From contig NZ_CP017074.1 of NCBI RefSeq assembly GCF_001717465.1, positions 2,384,873-2,448,872 on the forward strand: a stretch of 64,000 nucleotides of DNA, given 5' to 3'. The notes beneath the pieces are model-generated. The model ran no database searches. It was not told where the DNA came from and saw only the letters and a program-made list of their open reading frames with translations. How positions within the stretch are numbered: position 1 is the first letter of the stretch; each line of letters opens with the position of its first letter. This DNA comes from Luteimonas sp. JM171. Lineage in GTDB: Bacteria; Pseudomonadota; Gammaproteobacteria; Xanthomonadales; Xanthomonadaceae. The translations under genes were made by a program, and so were the position numbers. This document shows, piece by piece, positions 1-12,825 of the stretch.

Positions 1-128
1 CTGCATGGCGTTCACGCGCAATGGAATCGGGCGGATTCTATGCCATTGCGCCAATGGGGCAGGAACGCCATTTGCCCGGGCGAGGCGGGCACGGCTAACC
101 TCGGCGTCCCGTCCGCCGCACCTCCCCG

Positions 129-1634
129 ATGCCAGTGCCCGTACCCCAGCTTTCCCGCCTGTTTGCCGCAGCGATTTCCTGTGCGCTTTTCCTCACGCCG
201 GTCCAGGCCGATGCCCAGTCGCGCCGCGACCGCGAAGCCGTCGCCGCCCTGCAGCAGCGCATGGAAGCGGCTGAGCAGCGTTACCGCGAAGCGCTGGTGC
301 GGGTGCGCAACAACGAGCCCGAGGCCGTGGCCGAAAGCGACGCCGCCCTGGAGGACATGGAAGACGTGATGGTGGAATGCGGCAAGCAGCACGGCTGCGA
401 GCCGGCTGCATTCGTCACCACGTTCAAGCGCCTGCTCAAGGCGGAGGCCGACGAGGCCGCGGCGGGTCCGGATGACGATATCGATCCGTTTGATCCTGAC
501 CCCGACGGCATGATGGCCGGCAGCGTTGGCGCCGACGTGCCCGAGGCCGCGCGGGCGGCGGCGCTGCTCAGCGATGGCCGGCGCTTCGTGGAGATGGTGC
601 AGTTCAACCCGGCGGTGCAGGAGGGGATCCGGCGCTGGCTCACCGACCGCCGGCACTCGCTGATCGTCAGCCACGAGAACTACCAGTACATGCGCCACCT
701 GATGTGGCCGCAGTTCGAGCGCCAAGGGCTGCCCGAGGCGCTGCTGTTCGGCATCCTGGCGACCGAGTCCACCGGCCGGGTGCACTCCACCTCCCGCGCC
801 GGAGCAGCCGGGCCGCTGCAGTTCATGCCGGCCACCGGCCTGCGCTTCGGCCTGGGCCCCGACAGTTCCGGCTTCGACACCCGTTACGACCCGTACGCCT
901 CGGCCGAAGCGGCCGCGGCCTACCTCAACGAACGCATGCGCGAGCTGGGCAACAACATCGAGCTGGCCCTGGCCGGCTACAACGGCGGGGAAGGCCGGGC
1001 CCGCAGGATCCACCGCGAGAACGGCGGGCGCACCTTCTGGGACGAATCGGTGTACAGCCAGTTCCCGCCGGAGACGCGCGACTACGTGCCGATGGTGATC
1101 GCCGCCGCGTGGCTGTTCCTGCATCCGCGCCGCTATGGCCTGGAGTTCGAGAAGGTCCGGGCGCGGCCGGAACTGCTGACCCTGGAGCGGCCGGCCTCGA
1201 TCTACGAGCTCACCATCTGTCTGGGCAATGGCGGCACGCGTTACGGCTACATGCGCATGCTGCGCAACCTCAACCCGCGCTACCAAGCCGACGAGGTGAT
1301 CCCGGCCGGTACCGCCATCAATGCCACCCGTGACGTCGCCCGGCTGTATGGCCGGTGGTGCACCGACAGCGTCCGCGCAGACATTGCCCGCGAGCTGGTC
1401 AACAGCAATCCCGCCACCGCCATTGTGCGCAGCGGGGCGGCGCCCGTGCCCGCCAGCCCGCAGCAACCATCGGTCCCGCGTACCCACCGGGTCACGCGCG
1501 GGGAAACGCTGGGCCGTATCGCCCAGCGCTATGGCTGCAGCGTCCGCGAACTGGCGCGCGCCAACAACCTGCGGGCGCCCGCGTACGCGGTCCGCGCCGG
1601 TCAGAGGCTGTCGCTGGAGCCCTGCGGGACCTGA
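129..1634 (+). CDS. MltD-like membrane-bound lytic murein transglycosylase
   Basis: 501 aa. Seen: an N-terminal hydrophobic signal segment (about residues 8-28), an Ala/Glu-rich middle part, a soluble-lytic-transglycosylase domain (about 200-345) with the catalytic Glu near residue 213 in the ATEST motif, the GPLQFMPAT motif and the AGYNGG motif, and one C-terminal LysM domain from about residue 452. Known of the family: cleaves the MurNAc-GlcNAc bond of peptidoglycan to a 1,6-anhydro product in the periplasm, with LysM binding the glycan. E. coli MltD carries two LysM repeats, so the single copy is a difference. Its 3' end overlaps the end of the convergent psd gene by 34 bp. The exact Mlt subfamily is uncertain, so no symbol is given. 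Confidence 0.85.
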   Translation: MPVPVPQLSRLFAAAISCALFLTPVQADAQSRRDREAVAALQQRMEAAEQRYREALVRVRNNEPEAVAESDAALEDMEDVMVECGKQHGCEPAAFVTTFKRLLKAEADEAAAGPDDDIDPFDPDPDGMMAGSVGADVPEAARAAALLSDGRRFVEMVQFNPAVQEGIRRWLTDRRHSLIVSHENYQYMRHLMWPQFERQGLPEALLFGILATESTGRVHSTSRAGAAGPLQFMPATGLRFGLGPDSSGFDTRYDPYASAEAAAAYLNERMRELGNNIELALAGYNGGEGRARRIHRENGGRTFWDESVYSQFPPETRDYVPMVIAAAWLFLHPRRYGLEFEKVRARPELLTLERPASIYELTICLGNGGTRYGYMRMLRNLNPRYQADEVIPAGTAINATRDVARLYGRWCTDSVRADIARELVNSNPATAIVRSGAAPVPASPQQPSVPRTHRVTRGETLGRIAQRYGCSVRELARANNLRAPAYAVRAGQRLSLEPCGT

Positions 1635-2488
1635 GGGATCCGCGTGGCCAGGCGCTGGCCGAGGCGGACGGGAGCTTCCGGGGCCAGGCCGGGCGCGAGT
1701 TCGGCCACGCCCGCGGGCAGGAGCACGATCACCGTGGAGCCGTAATTGAACCGCGCCATCTCGGCGAAGCGTTCCAGCACGATGCCGCGTCCGCGGTAGT
1801 CCTTGCGGTTGATCCGTTTGCCGTAGGCGGGGATTTCCTCGCCGCCCCAGACGGTTTCCACGCCCGACACCAGCAGGGCGCCAACCATCACCACCGCCAT
1901 CGGGCCGAAATTGGTGTCGAAATGGCACACCAGGCGCTCGTTGCGGGCGAACAGCCGGGGAACGTGGCGCACGGCGGCCGGGCCCACGCTGAAGAGGCGG
2001 CCAGGGATATGCACGGTCTCGCGCAGGGTCCCGGTCCAGGGCATGTGCACGCGGTGGTAATCGCGTGGGGAGAGGTACACCGTGGCAAACAGGCCTTCAT
2101 CGAATGCCGCGGCGTCCGCTTCGCTGCCCAGCAGTTCGGCGGCGGTGAACGAGCGGCCCTTGGCCTGGAAGATGCGCCCGCGCTCATCCGGATGGCCGAT
2201 GCCCCCGCACTGGCTGATCCTGCCATCGGCGGGGATCAGCAGGGCGCGCGGATCCGGATCAGCCACCCGCACGCCTTCCCGCAGCGAGCGGGTGAAGAAT
2301 GCATTGAAGCTCTCGTAGGCGCGTGGATCCGGCTCGGCGGCTTCCGACAGGTCGACGTCGAAGCGCCGGACCACGGTGTCGATGAGCCAGCGGCGCACGC
2401 GCGGGTTGCGCGAGTAGGCGAGCCGCCGCGCCAGCGATGACAGCAGCCGATGCGGCAGCACCCGGGTGAGGGCGGTCAGCGGATCCAC
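1601..2488 (-). CDS. psd: Phosphatidylserine decarboxylase proenzyme
   Basis: 295 aa if started at the GTG at 2488, ten bases after the stop of the upstream SCO gene; an ATG at 2599 exists in frame but would lie inside that gene and add a low-complexity leader. Converts phosphatidylserine to phosphatidylethanolamine at the inner membrane. Seen: family blocks [31 protein letters not shown] and, near the C-terminus, FNYGST. The Gly-Ser bond at Ser251 is the expected self-cleavage site giving the pyruvoyl prosthetic group of the alpha chain. It is likely cotranscribed with the SCO gene. The 3' end overlaps the convergent transglycosylase gene. Confidence 0.92.
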   Translation of the reverse strand: MDPLTALTRVLPHRLLSSLARRLAYSRNPRVRRWLIDTVVRRFDVDLSEAAEPDPRAYESFNAFFTRSLREGVRVADPDPRALLIPADGRISQCGGIGHPDERGRIFQAKGRSFTAAELLGSEADAAAFDEGLFATVYLSPRDYHRVHMPWTGTLRETVHIPGRLFSVGPAAVRHVPRLFARNERLVCHFDTNFGPMAVVMVGALLVSGVETVWGGEEIPAYGKRINRKDYRGRGIVLERFAEMARFNYGSTVIVLLPAGVAELAPGLAPEAPVRLGQRLATRIPQVPQGSSDSL

Positions 2489-2498
2489 GCGGGCGAGC

Positions 2499-3146
2499 TC
2501 AGTCGCGCCAGGCGTCGGTGAGCATGCGCAGGTCGGCGGCGATCGCGTCCGGGTCCAGCGGGCCCTGCAGCACCCCGGCCATGCGGGCGCGGGGATCAAG
2601 GATCGCCATCGCCGAGGAGTGGTCGATGCTGTACTGGTCTTCGCGCACGCCTTCCGGCGGCGGCACTTTCATGAACACCAGCGACATCGAGCGGGTGACT
2701 TCCTCCAGGTGCGGCAGGTCCGCGGTGGCGCCGAGCGTGTCCGGGTGGAAGGCGGTGAGGTATTCGCCGATGCGCTCGGGGCTGTCGCGCTCGGGATCAA
2801 CCGAGATGAAGAGCACCCGGGGCCGGACCGCCTCCGGGATGTCCTCGAGCTGGCGCTGGGCCCGGGCCAGTTCCGCCAGGGTCATCGGGCAGACATCCGG
2901 GCAGAAGGTGAAGCCGATGAAAACCACCGTCCAGTGGCCGTGCAGCTCGCCCGGCACCAGCGGGGTGCCGTCGGACTGGCGCAGGTTGAAATCAGGCAGC
3001 TCCCGCGGCTGCGGGAACAGGGTGATCGCGCGGGTCTCCGGCGCGTTTTCCGGCGCCGGCGGCGCCAGGATCTTCTGCGCGGCGATCAGCCCCAGGGCGG
3101 CGGCAAGCGCGACGGCGAGGATGACCAGCGTGGTGCGGTTGAACAT
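2499..3146 (-). CDS. SCO1/SenC-family copper chaperone
   Basis: 215 aa, starting at the ATG at 3146, which puts one N-terminal transmembrane anchor at residues 7-24. Seen: a thioredoxin-like fold sequence with the copper ligands Cys82 and Cys86 in FCPDVC and a later His in the DHSSA motif, plus the [11 protein letters not shown] block. Known of the family: membrane-anchored periplasmic protein that delivers copper to the CuA site of cytochrome c oxidase or acts as a thiol-disulfide reductase. It lies just upstream of psd on the same strand (10 bp gap), an arrangement suggesting one transcript. Divergent from prmB with about 85 bp between starts, which should hold both promoters. Confidence 0.88.
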   Translation of the reverse strand: MFNRTTLVILAVALAAALGLIAAQKILAPPAPENAPETRAITLFPQPRELPDFNLRQSDGTPLVPGELHGHWTVVFIGFTFCPDVCPMTLAELARAQRQLEDIPEAVRPRVLFISVDPERDSPERIGEYLTAFHPDTLGATADLPHLEEVTRSMSLVFMKVPPPEGVREDQYSIDHSSAMAILDPRARMAGVLQGPLDPDAIAADLRMLTDAWRD

Positions 3147-3231
3147 TTCTTGATCCGGTTTGGCTGCGCGCATGATAACCGCGCCGCCGATATACTTCCC
3201 GGCCCCCTTTTGCCCCGCCCGGCGGCGCCCA

Positions 3232-4209
3232 ATGACCGACGAACTGCGCACGATCATCGACCTGATCCGCTATGGCGCCAGCCGCTTCAACGCGGCCGGA
3301 CTGACCTTCGGCCACAGCTATGACAACGCCCTGGACGAGGCCACCCAGCTCACCCTGCACGCCCTGCACCTGCCGCACGACCTGTCGCCGGTATACGGCC
3401 AGGCGCGGGTGACGCTGGCGGAGAAGGAAGACGTGCTGGCGCTGTTCCTGCGCCGGATCGAGGAGCGGGTGCCGGCCGCCTACCTGACCGGGGAGGCCTG
3501 GTTCGCCGGATTGTCATTCAAGTCCGATCCGCGGGCGCTGGTCCCGCGTTCGCCGATCGCCGAGCTGATCCTGGAGGGCTTCGAGCCATGGCTGGGCGGG
3601 CGCGATGTGCGCCGGGCACTGGACCTGTGCACCGGCTCGGGCTGCATCGCCATCGCCATGGCCCACTACAACCCCGACTGGCACGTCGACGGTGCGGACC
3701 TGAGCACCGATGCCCTGGACCTGGCCAACGAGAACGCCGCGCGCCTGGGGGTGGAGAACGTGCGCTTCCTGCAGTCGGACCTGTTCGCCGGGCTGCAGGG
3801 CGAGCACTACGACCTCATCGTCACCAACCCGCCCTACGTGACGAACGACGAGACCGATGCGCTGCCCGCCGAGTACGCACATGAGCCGGAACTGGGCCTG
3901 CGCGCCGGGGATGACGGGCTGGACCTGGTCCTGCGGATCATGCGCGACGCGCCGCTGCACCTGCGCGAGGACGGTTTGCTGGTGTGCGAAGTCGGCGAAT
4001 CCGAGCGCGCGCTGGTGGCGCTGCTGCCGGAGCTCCCATTGGCGTGGGTGGAGTTCAAAGTAGGCCAGATGGGCGTGTTCGTGGCCGAATGCCAGGACCT
4101 GGTGGCGCACAACGCGCGCATCAGCGCACTGGCTGCGGAACGTGAGGGCGGCGGTGCCGGGCCGGCCCCAGCTGCGGGCTCCGAAGCTGCACCGGGCGGG
4201 TTGTTCTGA
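3232..4209 (+). CDS. prmB: 50S ribosomal protein L3 N5-glutamine methyltransferase
   Basis: 325 aa from the ATG at 3232; an upstream in-frame ATG at 3160 would overlap the divergent promoter region and is less likely. Seen: a helical N-terminal domain, the [11 protein letters not shown] motif typical of HemK-type enzymes, the SAM-binding [12 protein letters not shown] segment (about residue 130) and the catalytic NPPY at 199-202 that holds the target glutamine amide. Known: methylates Gln150 of ribosomal protein L3; the sister enzyme PrmC acts on release factors. The long L3-type N-terminus and the neighbour aroC favour PrmB. The last 20 residues are Ala/Gly/Pro-rich and poorly conserved in appearance. 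aroC begins 4 bp downstream. Confidence 0.9.
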   Translation: MTDELRTIIDLIRYGASRFNAAGLTFGHSYDNALDEATQLTLHALHLPHDLSPVYGQARVTLAEKEDVLALFLRRIEERVPAAYLTGEAWFAGLSFKSDPRALVPRSPIAELILEGFEPWLGGRDVRRALDLCTGSGCIAIAMAHYNPDWHVDGADLSTDALDLANENAARLGVENVRFLQSDLFAGLQGEHYDLIVTNPPYVTNDETDALPAEYAHEPELGLRAGDDGLDLVLRIMRDAPLHLREDGLLVCEVGESERALVALLPELPLAWVEFKVGQMGVFVAECQDLVAHNARISALAAEREGGGAGPAPAAGSEAAPGGLF

Positions 4210-4213
4210 GCGC

Positions 4214-5323
4214 GTGTCGAACACTTTCGGCCAGCTGTTCCGCGTCACCACGTTCGGCGAATCGCACGGGCCGGCGATCGGCTGCGTGATCGACGGATGC
4301 CCGCCGGGCATTGCGCTGGCGGAAGGGGATTTCACCGCCGATCTGGCGCGCCGGGCCACGGGCCGCAGCCGCCATACCTCCGCGCGGCGCGAGGACGATG
4401 CGGTGGAGATCCTCTCCGGCGTCTACGAGGGCGCGACCACGGGCGCACCGGTGGCGCTGCTGATCCGCAACACGGATGCGCGCAGCAGGGACTACGACCG
4501 CATCGCCCGGCAGTTCCGCCCCGGACATGCCGATTACACCTGGTGGCAGAAGTACGGCACCCGCGATCCCCGCGGCGGCGGCCGCTCCTCCGCGCGCGAG
4601 ACCACGATGCGGGTGGCAGCCGCGGTGCTGGCGAAGAAGTGGCTCGCACAGCGCCACGGCGTGCGGATCCGCGGCCATCTGGCCCAGATCGGCGACGTCC
4701 TGCCGCGCAGCCACGACTGGGATGCGGTGGAACAGAACCCCTTCTTCTGGCCGGACGCCGGCCAGGTGCCGGAGCTCGAGGCGTACATGGATGCGCTGCG
4801 GAAGTCCGGTGATTCGGTGGGCGCGCGGGTGCGGGTGGTGGCCGATGGCGTGCCCCCGGGCTGGGGCGAACCGGTCTACGGCAAGCTGGATGCCGGCCTG
4901 GCCGCGGCGATGATGTCCATCAACGCGGTCAAGGGCGTGGAGATCGGCGACGGCTTCGCCAGCGTGGCGCAGAAGGGCAGCGAACACCGGGACGCGATGA
5001 CGCCCGATGGCTTCCGGTCCAACCACGCCGGCGGGGTGCTCGGCGGCATCAGCACCGGCCAGCGGATCGAATGCTCGGTCGCGTTCAAGCCCACCTCGAG
5101 CCTGCGCCTGCCGGTGGAGGGGGTGGACCTTGATGGCAACGCCGTGGAGGTCGTGACCACCGGCCGCCACGATCCCTGCGTGGGCATCCGCGCGACCCCC
5201 ATCTGCGAGGCGATGATGGCATTGGAGTTGATGGACCAGGCGCTGCGCCACCGCGCGCAGTGCGGCGATGTGGGCGAAGTGGCGCCGCGCATCCCGGCCG
5301 GAGAGGGCGCGGCCGATGGCTGA
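4214..5323 (+). CDS. aroC: Chorismate synthase
   Basis: 369 aa, starting at the GTG at 4214 four bases after prmB; the sequence from there ([19 protein letters not shown]) matches the usual N-terminus of the family. Catalyses the last shikimate step, EPSP to chorismate with loss of phosphate, using reduced FMN, in the cytoplasm. Seen: [10 protein letters not shown], the [18 protein letters not shown] block, [11 protein letters not shown] and the C-terminal [10 protein letters not shown]. Chorismate feeds the tryptophan genes trpF/B/A found 4-6 kb downstream. The stop overlaps the start of asd by 8 bases, pointing to translational coupling. Confidence 0.96.
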   Translation: MSNTFGQLFRVTTFGESHGPAIGCVIDGCPPGIALAEGDFTADLARRATGRSRHTSARREDDAVEILSGVYEGATTGAPVALLIRNTDARSRDYDRIARQFRPGHADYTWWQKYGTRDPRGGGRSSARETTMRVAAAVLAKKWLAQRHGVRIRGHLAQIGDVLPRSHDWDAVEQNPFFWPDAGQVPELEAYMDALRKSGDSVGARVRVVADGVPPGWGEPVYGKLDAGLAAAMMSINAVKGVEIGDGFASVAQKGSEHRDAMTPDGFRSNHAGGVLGGISTGQRIECSVAFKPTSSLRLPVEGVDLDGNAVEVVTTGRHDPCVGIRATPICEAMMALELMDQALRHRAQCGDVGEVAPRIPAGEGAADG

Positions 5324-6335
5324 GCGGCGCTTCAAGGTCGCCGTGGTGGGTGCCACGGGGGCGGTCGGCGAGGCGATGCTGTCGATCCTTGCGGCGCGCC
5401 GGTTCCCGGCCTCGGAGGTGATTGCCCTGGCCAGCGGCCGCTCGGCTGGCGGGAGCGTCGACTTCGGCGACGACGAACTTCTGGTTCACGAGCTGTCGGC
5501 GTTCGACCCCGCCGGGGTGGACATCGCGCTGTTCGCTGCGGGAGGCGATGTCTCGAAGGAGCATGCGCCCAGGTTCGCTGCCGCAGGGGCAGTGGTGATC
5601 GACAACTCCTCGGCGTTCCGCCAGGACCAGGACGTGCCGCTGGTGGTGGCGGAGGTCAACCCGGACGCGGCGGCGCAGCGACCGCGCGGCATCATCGCCA
5701 ACCCGAACTGTTCGACCATGCAGATGGTGGTGGCCCTGGCGCCCATCCATCGTGCGGTGGGGATCGAGCGGATCAACGTGGCCACCTACCAGTCGGTCTC
5801 GGGCGCCGGACGCTCGGCGCTGGAGGAGCTGGGGCGGCAGACCGGGGCGCTGCTCAACTTCCAGGGCGCGGCGCCCGAGCGCTTCCCGGTGCAGATCGCG
5901 TTCAACCTGATCCCCCATATCGACGACTTCCAGGACAACGGCTACACCCGCGAGGAGATGAAGCTGGTGTGGGAAACCCGGCGCATCCTGGGCGACGATT
6001 CGATCCAGGTGAACCCCACCGCGGTGCGCGTGCCGGTGTTCTATGGCCACTCGGAAGCGGTGCATATCGAAACCCGCGAGAAGATCGACGCGGCCACCGC
6101 GCGGCGCCTGCTCGAAGCCGCGCCCGGCGTGACGGTCGTCGACGAGCGCAAGGCCGGGGGCTATCCGACCCCGGTCACCCATGCCTCCGGGTCCGATGCC
6201 GTGTTCGTTGGCCGCATCCGCGAGGACCTGTCGCATCCGCGCGGGCTGGACCTGTGGATCGTCTCCGACAACATCCGCAAGGGCGCCGCGCTCAACGCGG
6301 TACAGGTCGCGGAACTGGTCGCCCGGTCGGCATGA
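5316..6335 (+). CDS. asd: Aspartate-semialdehyde dehydrogenase
   Basis: 339 aa; the ATG at 5316 overlaps the aroC stop. Makes L-aspartate 4-semialdehyde from aspartyl phosphate with NADPH, the branch point to lysine/diaminopimelate, threonine and methionine. Seen: N-terminal Rossmann motif [12 protein letters not shown], the [15 protein letters not shown] active-site block, the catalytic Cys132 in NPNCSTMQ, and the C-terminal half with [14 protein letters not shown]. Length and motifs fit the Pseudomonas/Xanthomonas type enzyme. Followed after 58 bp by fimV, the order known from xanthomonads. Confidence 0.96.
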   Translation: MAERRFKVAVVGATGAVGEAMLSILAARRFPASEVIALASGRSAGGSVDFGDDELLVHELSAFDPAGVDIALFAAGGDVSKEHAPRFAAAGAVVIDNSSAFRQDQDVPLVVAEVNPDAAAQRPRGIIANPNCSTMQMVVALAPIHRAVGIERINVATYQSVSGAGRSALEELGRQTGALLNFQGAAPERFPVQIAFNLIPHIDDFQDNGYTREEMKLVWETRRILGDDSIQVNPTAVRVPVFYGHSEAVHIETREKIDAATARRLLEAAPGVTVVDERKAGGYPTPVTHASGSDAVFVGRIREDLSHPRGLDLWIVSDNIRKGAALNAVQVAELVARSA

Positions 6336-6393
6336 AACATTGCGGATTTGCGCCGCAGGCGGCTAGAGTCGTGGCGCGAAAAGGGGGATTGGC

Positions 6394-8325
6394 ATGCTGT
6401 TGAAATGGAGATTCGCCTGGATCCTGGCGCTGGCGCTGCTCGCCGGTCCGGCGTTTGCCCTCGGATTGGGCCAGATCCAGGTGCGCTCGCAATATGGCGA
6501 GCCGCTGCTGGCGGAGATCCAGATCGTTTCCAGCGACCCGGCCGAACTGCGCCAGCTTCAGGCGCGGCTGGCCTCACCGGAGACCTTCGCGCGCATCGGC
6601 CTGCAGCCTCCCCAGGGCCTCGTGCAGGACCTGCAGTTCAACGTGGCCCTGGATGCCACCGGCCGCCCCGTGATCCGGGTGACCAGTACCGAACCGGTGG
6701 AACAGCCGCTGCTTACCTTCCTGATCGAGGCCGACTGGGGGCAGGGACGGCTGGTGCGCGAATACTCGGCGCTGGTGGATGCGCCCGACACCATCGCCGC
6801 CCCCGCGCAGCCGCCGATCCAGGCGCCCGAGGTCGACGCGGGCGACCGGATCATCCGGCCGGCGCCTGCGCCGGTGGCGCAGGAGCCCGCGTCGCCCCCG
6901 TCCGGGCCCGAGGCGGCTGAGCCCGCGGAGCAGCCGGACGCGCAGCCGGTGGCGGACGCCCCCGGGGAGGACGCTGCGGAACCGGCCGCTCCGGCTGCCC
7001 CGCCCGCGCCCCGGCAGGCTCCGGCGGTGCCCGCCGAATACGGGCCCGTGCAGGCGGGAGACACGCTGAGCGCGATCGCCCAGGGCATGGCCCGGGAGCA
7101 GGGAGTCTCCGTCAACCAGATGATGATCGCGCTGTTGCGGACCAATCCGGAGGCGTTCATCGGTGGCAACATCAACCTCCTGCGCGAGGGCGCGGTGCTG
7201 CGCGCACCGGACGGCGCAGAGGCCGGACAACTGACGGCGGCCGAGGCGACGGCGGAGGTCCGCAGCCACGTGGCGCGCTGGCGCGAGATGTCCGCGCCCC
7301 GGCCGCAGCCGCAGGACACTGCCGCGCTCGCTGCCACCGCGGTGGAGGAGGAGCCGTCCGCAGCCGCCGAAGCCGCGGAATCGCCCGGGTCGGCATTGGC
7401 CGATGCGCGGCTGGAAATTGCGCCGGCCTCGGCAGACGGCGAGCGTCAGGCGGGAACACGATCCGGCATCACCGCCGGTGGCGAGGGTGAGATGTTGCGA
7501 CAGGAACTGCAGGAAACCCGGGAATCGCTGGCCGCGCGCGACGCCGAGGTCGAGGAGCTGAGGTCGCGGCTGGCCGAGCTGGAGCAGCTTCAGCAACAGC
7601 AACAGCAGCTGATTGAACTCAAGGACAGCGAGCTGGCCGCGGTCCAACAGCGGCTGGCCGAGTCCAATCAGCAGGAGGCGCCCACGCTGGCGCAGGCCAA
7701 CCAGGATCCCGCAGGCGGGCAGGTGCCCCAGGACGCCGGCATGCCGTGGCTGTGGATCGGCCTGGCGCTGGTGCTGGTGATCGCCGCGGCTCTGGCCTGG
7801 GCCCGTACGCGACGCGACCGGGCCGTGGTGCCGGCGGCCCGCGGCGCGGCGCCGGCTGCCGCGGGCGCTTCGGCGGCCGCCAGCGCACAGCGCTCCCCCA
7901 CCTGGCACGCGGGTGGGGGTCTGGAGCGCGTGGAACCGCAAGTGGCGCCGCAGGACCGCCAGGCTCCACAACCGGCCAGCGACGCGGCGGCGGATGAGCC
8001 TGCGACTGCGCCCATTGGCGAAGGCCCGCGGCCGGCAGCGCCGGCGTTCCCGCCGGAGCCGGTGGAAACGCCTCCCTCATCCAGCGTGGAAGACCAGCCC
8101 AGTGCGGCCACGGTCCCGCCGGTGGAGCTGGACGCCGTGCAGGAGGAGGAACCCGCGGCGGTCGGCGACCTGCTGTCCGATGCCGGCGAACGCCTTGAGC
8201 TGGCCAAGGCCTATGCCGAACTGGGCGATGTGGATACTGCGCGGGCCCTGCTTGAGGAAGTGGCGCGCGAGCGCGACACGCCCGAGAGCAGCGAAGCCGC
8301 GCGGCTCCTGTCCGAACTGGCCTAG
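6394..8325 (+). CDS. fimV: FimV/HubP-like polar peptidoglycan-binding membrane protein
   Basis: 643 aa. Seen: signal peptide (about 1-24), the conserved FimV N-terminal domain (GLGQIQVRSQYGEPLLAEI), a Pro/Ala-rich linker, a LysM-like region (about 216-270), a Glu/Gln coiled coil (about 368-425), one transmembrane helix (about 450-468) and a cytoplasmic C-terminal FimV/TPR motif (about 592-640). Known of the family: organises the cell pole and is needed for type IV pilus assembly and twitching. A good ribosome site (AAAGGGGGA) precedes the ATG. It is shorter than Pseudomonas FimV (about 900 aa), mainly in the repetitive parts. The chromosomal order asd-fimV-truA supports the call. Confidence 0.88.
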   Translation: MLLKWRFAWILALALLAGPAFALGLGQIQVRSQYGEPLLAEIQIVSSDPAELRQLQARLASPETFARIGLQPPQGLVQDLQFNVALDATGRPVIRVTSTEPVEQPLLTFLIEADWGQGRLVREYSALVDAPDTIAAPAQPPIQAPEVDAGDRIIRPAPAPVAQEPASPPSGPEAAEPAEQPDAQPVADAPGEDAAEPAAPAAPPAPRQAPAVPAEYGPVQAGDTLSAIAQGMAREQGVSVNQMMIALLRTNPEAFIGGNINLLREGAVLRAPDGAEAGQLTAAEATAEVRSHVARWREMSAPRPQPQDTAALAATAVEEEPSAAAEAAESPGSALADARLEIAPASADGERQAGTRSGITAGGEGEMLRQELQETRESLAARDAEVEELRSRLAELEQLQQQQQQLIELKDSELAAVQQRLAESNQQEAPTLAQANQDPAGGQVPQDAGMPWLWIGLALVLVIAAALAWARTRRDRAVVPAARGAAPAAAGASAAASAQRSPTWHAGGGLERVEPQVAPQDRQAPQPASDAAADEPATAPIGEGPRPAAPAFPPEPVETPPSSSVEDQPSAATVPPVELDAVQEEEPAAVGDLLSDAGERLELAKAYAELGDVDTARALLEEVARERDTPESSEAARLLSELA

Positions 8326-8340
8326 GCCAGCCGGCCGGCC

Positions 8341-9123
8341 ATGCGCTATGCGATCGGCGTCGAGTACGACGGCACGGCTTTCAAGGGGTGGCAACGCCTG
8401 AGCCAGCCGGGTGAGCCGGGGCCGCCCACGCTGCAGTCGGCGCTGGAGACTGCGCTTTCACGCGTCGCCGACCGGCCCGTGGACACGGTGTGTGCCGGCC
8501 GCACCGACGCCGGCGTGCACGCCCGATGCCAGGTTGTGCATTTCGACAGCGACGCGGAGCGTTCCCCACGCGCCTGGGTATTGGGATCGATGGGCCATTT
8601 GCCGCCGGACATCGCGGTGCGCTGGTGCCAGCCGGTGGCCGACGATTTCAGCGCCCGGTTTTCGGCCCACGCGCGCCGCTACCGCTACCGCATCCTCAAC
8701 CGCTCGGTGCGGCCGGCGCTGCACCGCCAGTACCTGTCATGGGAGCGCCGCCCCCTGGATGCGGCCGCAATGCATCGCGCCGCCCAGGCGCTGGTGGGGG
8801 AGCGCGATTTCTCGAGTTTCCGCACGGTCCACTGCCAGGCGCCCCATGCCCGCCGCAACCTGCAGGAGATCTCCGTGGCCCGGGACGGGGACGAGGTGGT
8901 CGTCGATGTGCAGGCCAACGCTTTCCTGCATCATATGGTGCGCAACATCGTAGGCTCGCTGCTTGAAGTGGGCGCCGGCGAGCGGCCGGAGGCCTGGGTC
9001 GGCGAGCTGCTCGATGCGCGCGACCGGACCCTCGCCGGGCCGACGGCGCGGGCCGCGGGTCTGCTGTTCATCGGCCCGCTGTACGAATCACGATGGGGCC
9101 TGCCAGGAGAAGTCACCCGATGA
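8341..9123 (+). CDS. truA: tRNA pseudouridine(38-40) synthase
   Basis: 260 aa. Isomerises U38, U39 and U40 in the anticodon stem-loop of tRNAs. Seen: the N-terminal [10 protein letters not shown] motif, the catalytic Asp56 in [10 protein letters not shown], and the C-terminal [14 protein letters not shown] block. The start codon lies 15 bp after fimV and the stop overlaps the trpF start in an ATGA arrangement, so it is probably translated from the same transcript as trpF. Confidence 0.95.
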   Translation: MRYAIGVEYDGTAFKGWQRLSQPGEPGPPTLQSALETALSRVADRPVDTVCAGRTDAGVHARCQVVHFDSDAERSPRAWVLGSMGHLPPDIAVRWCQPVADDFSARFSAHARRYRYRILNRSVRPALHRQYLSWERRPLDAAAMHRAAQALVGERDFSSFRTVHCQAPHARRNLQEISVARDGDEVVVDVQANAFLHHMVRNIVGSLLEVGAGERPEAWVGELLDARDRTLAGPTARAAGLLFIGPLYESRWGLPGEVTR

Positions 9124-9791
9124 CACGCGTGCTGTTCCGCACCCGGATCAAGTTCTGCGGCATGACCCGCCCGGGCGACGTGCGCCTGGCGGGAGAGCTG
9201 GGCGTGGACGCGGTGGGGTTCGTCTTTGCACCGGAAAGCCCGCGCCGCCTGGAACCTGAGGAGGCGCGCACCATGCGGGTGGCACTTGCGCCCATGGTCA
9301 CGCCGGTGGCGGTGTTCAGCGACAACGACCAGGCCCAGGTGCGCGAGGTGGTGCGCCAGGTGCGACCCTCGCTGCTGCAGTTCCATGGGAACGAGGACGA
9401 CGCGTTCTGCCGGTCTTTCGGGGTGCCGTACATCAAGGCGATCCCGATGGGCGGGAGCTCTGCGCGGGTGGACATGGATCGGCTGCGCCTGCGCTGGCCC
9501 TCTGCCTCCGGCTTCCTGTTCGATGCCCATGGCGGCGAGGTTGCGCCCGGGACTGGCCACCGGTTTGACTGGTCGCGGCTGCCGGTGGGCGGCGAAATGC
9601 CGTGCCTGGTGGCCGGCGGGCTGCATCCGGGCAATGTTTTCGAGGCGGCGCTGGCCACCCTGCCGTGGGGCGTTGATGTCTCCAGCGGCATCGAAAGCGC
9701 CCCGGGCATCAAGGATGGCGAGCTGATGCGGCGCTTCGTGGAAGAGGTGCGCCGTGCCGATTGCAAGGAAATCGGCGACACTGCACGGTAG
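9120..9791 (+). CDS. trpF: Phosphoribosylanthranilate isomerase
   Basis: 223 aa, ATG at 9120 overlapping the truA stop (ATGA). Converts N-(5-phosphoribosyl)anthranilate to the deoxyribulose phosphate in tryptophan synthesis. Seen: the N-terminal [11 protein letters not shown] motif with the catalytic Cys, the [13 protein letters not shown] block, LLQFHGNED, and the C-terminal phosphate-binding [15 protein letters not shown] (beta/alpha)8 protein of normal length. Part of the run trpF-trpB-trpA; trpE/G/D/C are not in this window. Confidence 0.95.
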   Translation: MTRVLFRTRIKFCGMTRPGDVRLAGELGVDAVGFVFAPESPRRLEPEEARTMRVALAPMVTPVAVFSDNDQAQVREVVRQVRPSLLQFHGNEDDAFCRSFGVPYIKAIPMGGSSARVDMDRLRLRWPSASGFLFDAHGGEVAPGTGHRFDWSRLPVGGEMPCLVAGGLHPGNVFEAALATLPWGVDVSSGIESAPGIKDGELMRRFVEEVRRADCKEIGDTAR

Positions 9792-9793
9792 CC

Positions 9794-11001
<1,208 letters not shown>

Positions 11002-11005
<4 letters not shown>

Positions 11006-11805
11006 GCCGGCTGGATCGCAGGTTCGCGACGTTGCGCGAGCGGGGACGCAAGGCGCTGATCCCCTTCATCACCGCGGGCGATCCGTCGCTGGAAGCGCTG
11101 GTGCCGGTGATGCACGCGCTGGTGCAGGCGGGGGCGGACGTGATCGAGCTCGGCGTGCCGTTTTCCGATCCGATGGCGGACGGTCCCACCATCCAGCGCA
11201 GCTCGGAACGGGCGCTTGAGCGCGGTGCCAGCCTGCGGTGGATCCTTGAATCGGTGCGCGCCTTTCGCGAGGGTGACGCCCTCACGCCCGTCGTGCTGAT
11301 GGGCTACCTGAACCCGGTTGAGATCCGGGGCCCCGCCAACTATGCCCGCGACCTGGCCGCCGCCGGGGTCGACGGCGCGCTGCTGGTGGATCTGCCGCCC
11401 GAGGAGGCGGGCGAGGTGGCCGGGGCCTTCGAGGCCGCCGGCCTGGACCTGATCCTGCTGGTTTCGCCAACCACCGGGGAAGCGCGCCTGCAGCGCCTGT
11501 GCGAGCACGCGGCGGGCTACCTGTACTACGTCAACTTCGCCGGGGTGACCGGGGCCTCCGAGCGCCTGGATCCGGCGGCGGCCGGCGAGCGCCTGCGCGC
11601 GGTGCGCGCGGCGGCCGGCGTGCCGGTGGTGGCCGGGTTCGGCATTGGTGACGCTGCCAGCGCCCGCGCCATGTCCACGGACGCCGACGGTGTCGTCGTG
11701 GGGAGCGCGCTGGTCACCGCGATGGAGCGGGACGGTGATCCGGAGGCGGCCGCGGCTGCGGCCGCCAGTTTCCTGCGACCGCTCCGCGAAGCGCTCGATC
11801 GCTGA
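11002..11805 (+). CDS. trpA: Tryptophan synthase alpha chain
   Basis: 267 aa. Cleaves indole-3-glycerol phosphate to indole, which passes through the tunnel to TrpB. Seen: [12 protein letters not shown] near the N-terminus, catalytic Glu49 in [10 protein letters not shown] and Asp60 in DPMADGP, and the phosphate-binding [10 protein letters not shown] and GVVVGSALV motifs. The start overlaps the trpB stop. A 129 bp gap follows before accD; I saw no clear terminator there. Confidence 0.96.
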
Positions 11806-11934
11806 AAAAACAGCAGGATGGAAGCGCACGTTCGCGCCGGTTCCCACCCGCGATGGGTCCGGACCGCCTGCTAGACTTGCGCGATCGCGGCGCCGCGGGC
11901 GTCGCCACCCGATGACAGTAGGGATGGGAAGCAA

Positions 11935-12821
<887 letters not shown>

Positions 12822-12825
<4 letters not shown>

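Noticed and set aside
1..128. Gene at the left edge
   Set aside because: Short frames only, none with a ribosome site or recognisable product; upstream region of the transglycosylase gene.
12..1928. 638-codon open frame on the minus strand
   Set aside because: Low-complexity His/Arg/Gly product antisense to the transglycosylase; a shadow frame of GC-rich coding DNA. Many similar long antisense frames across 1-31 kb and 54-63 kb were left out for the same reason.
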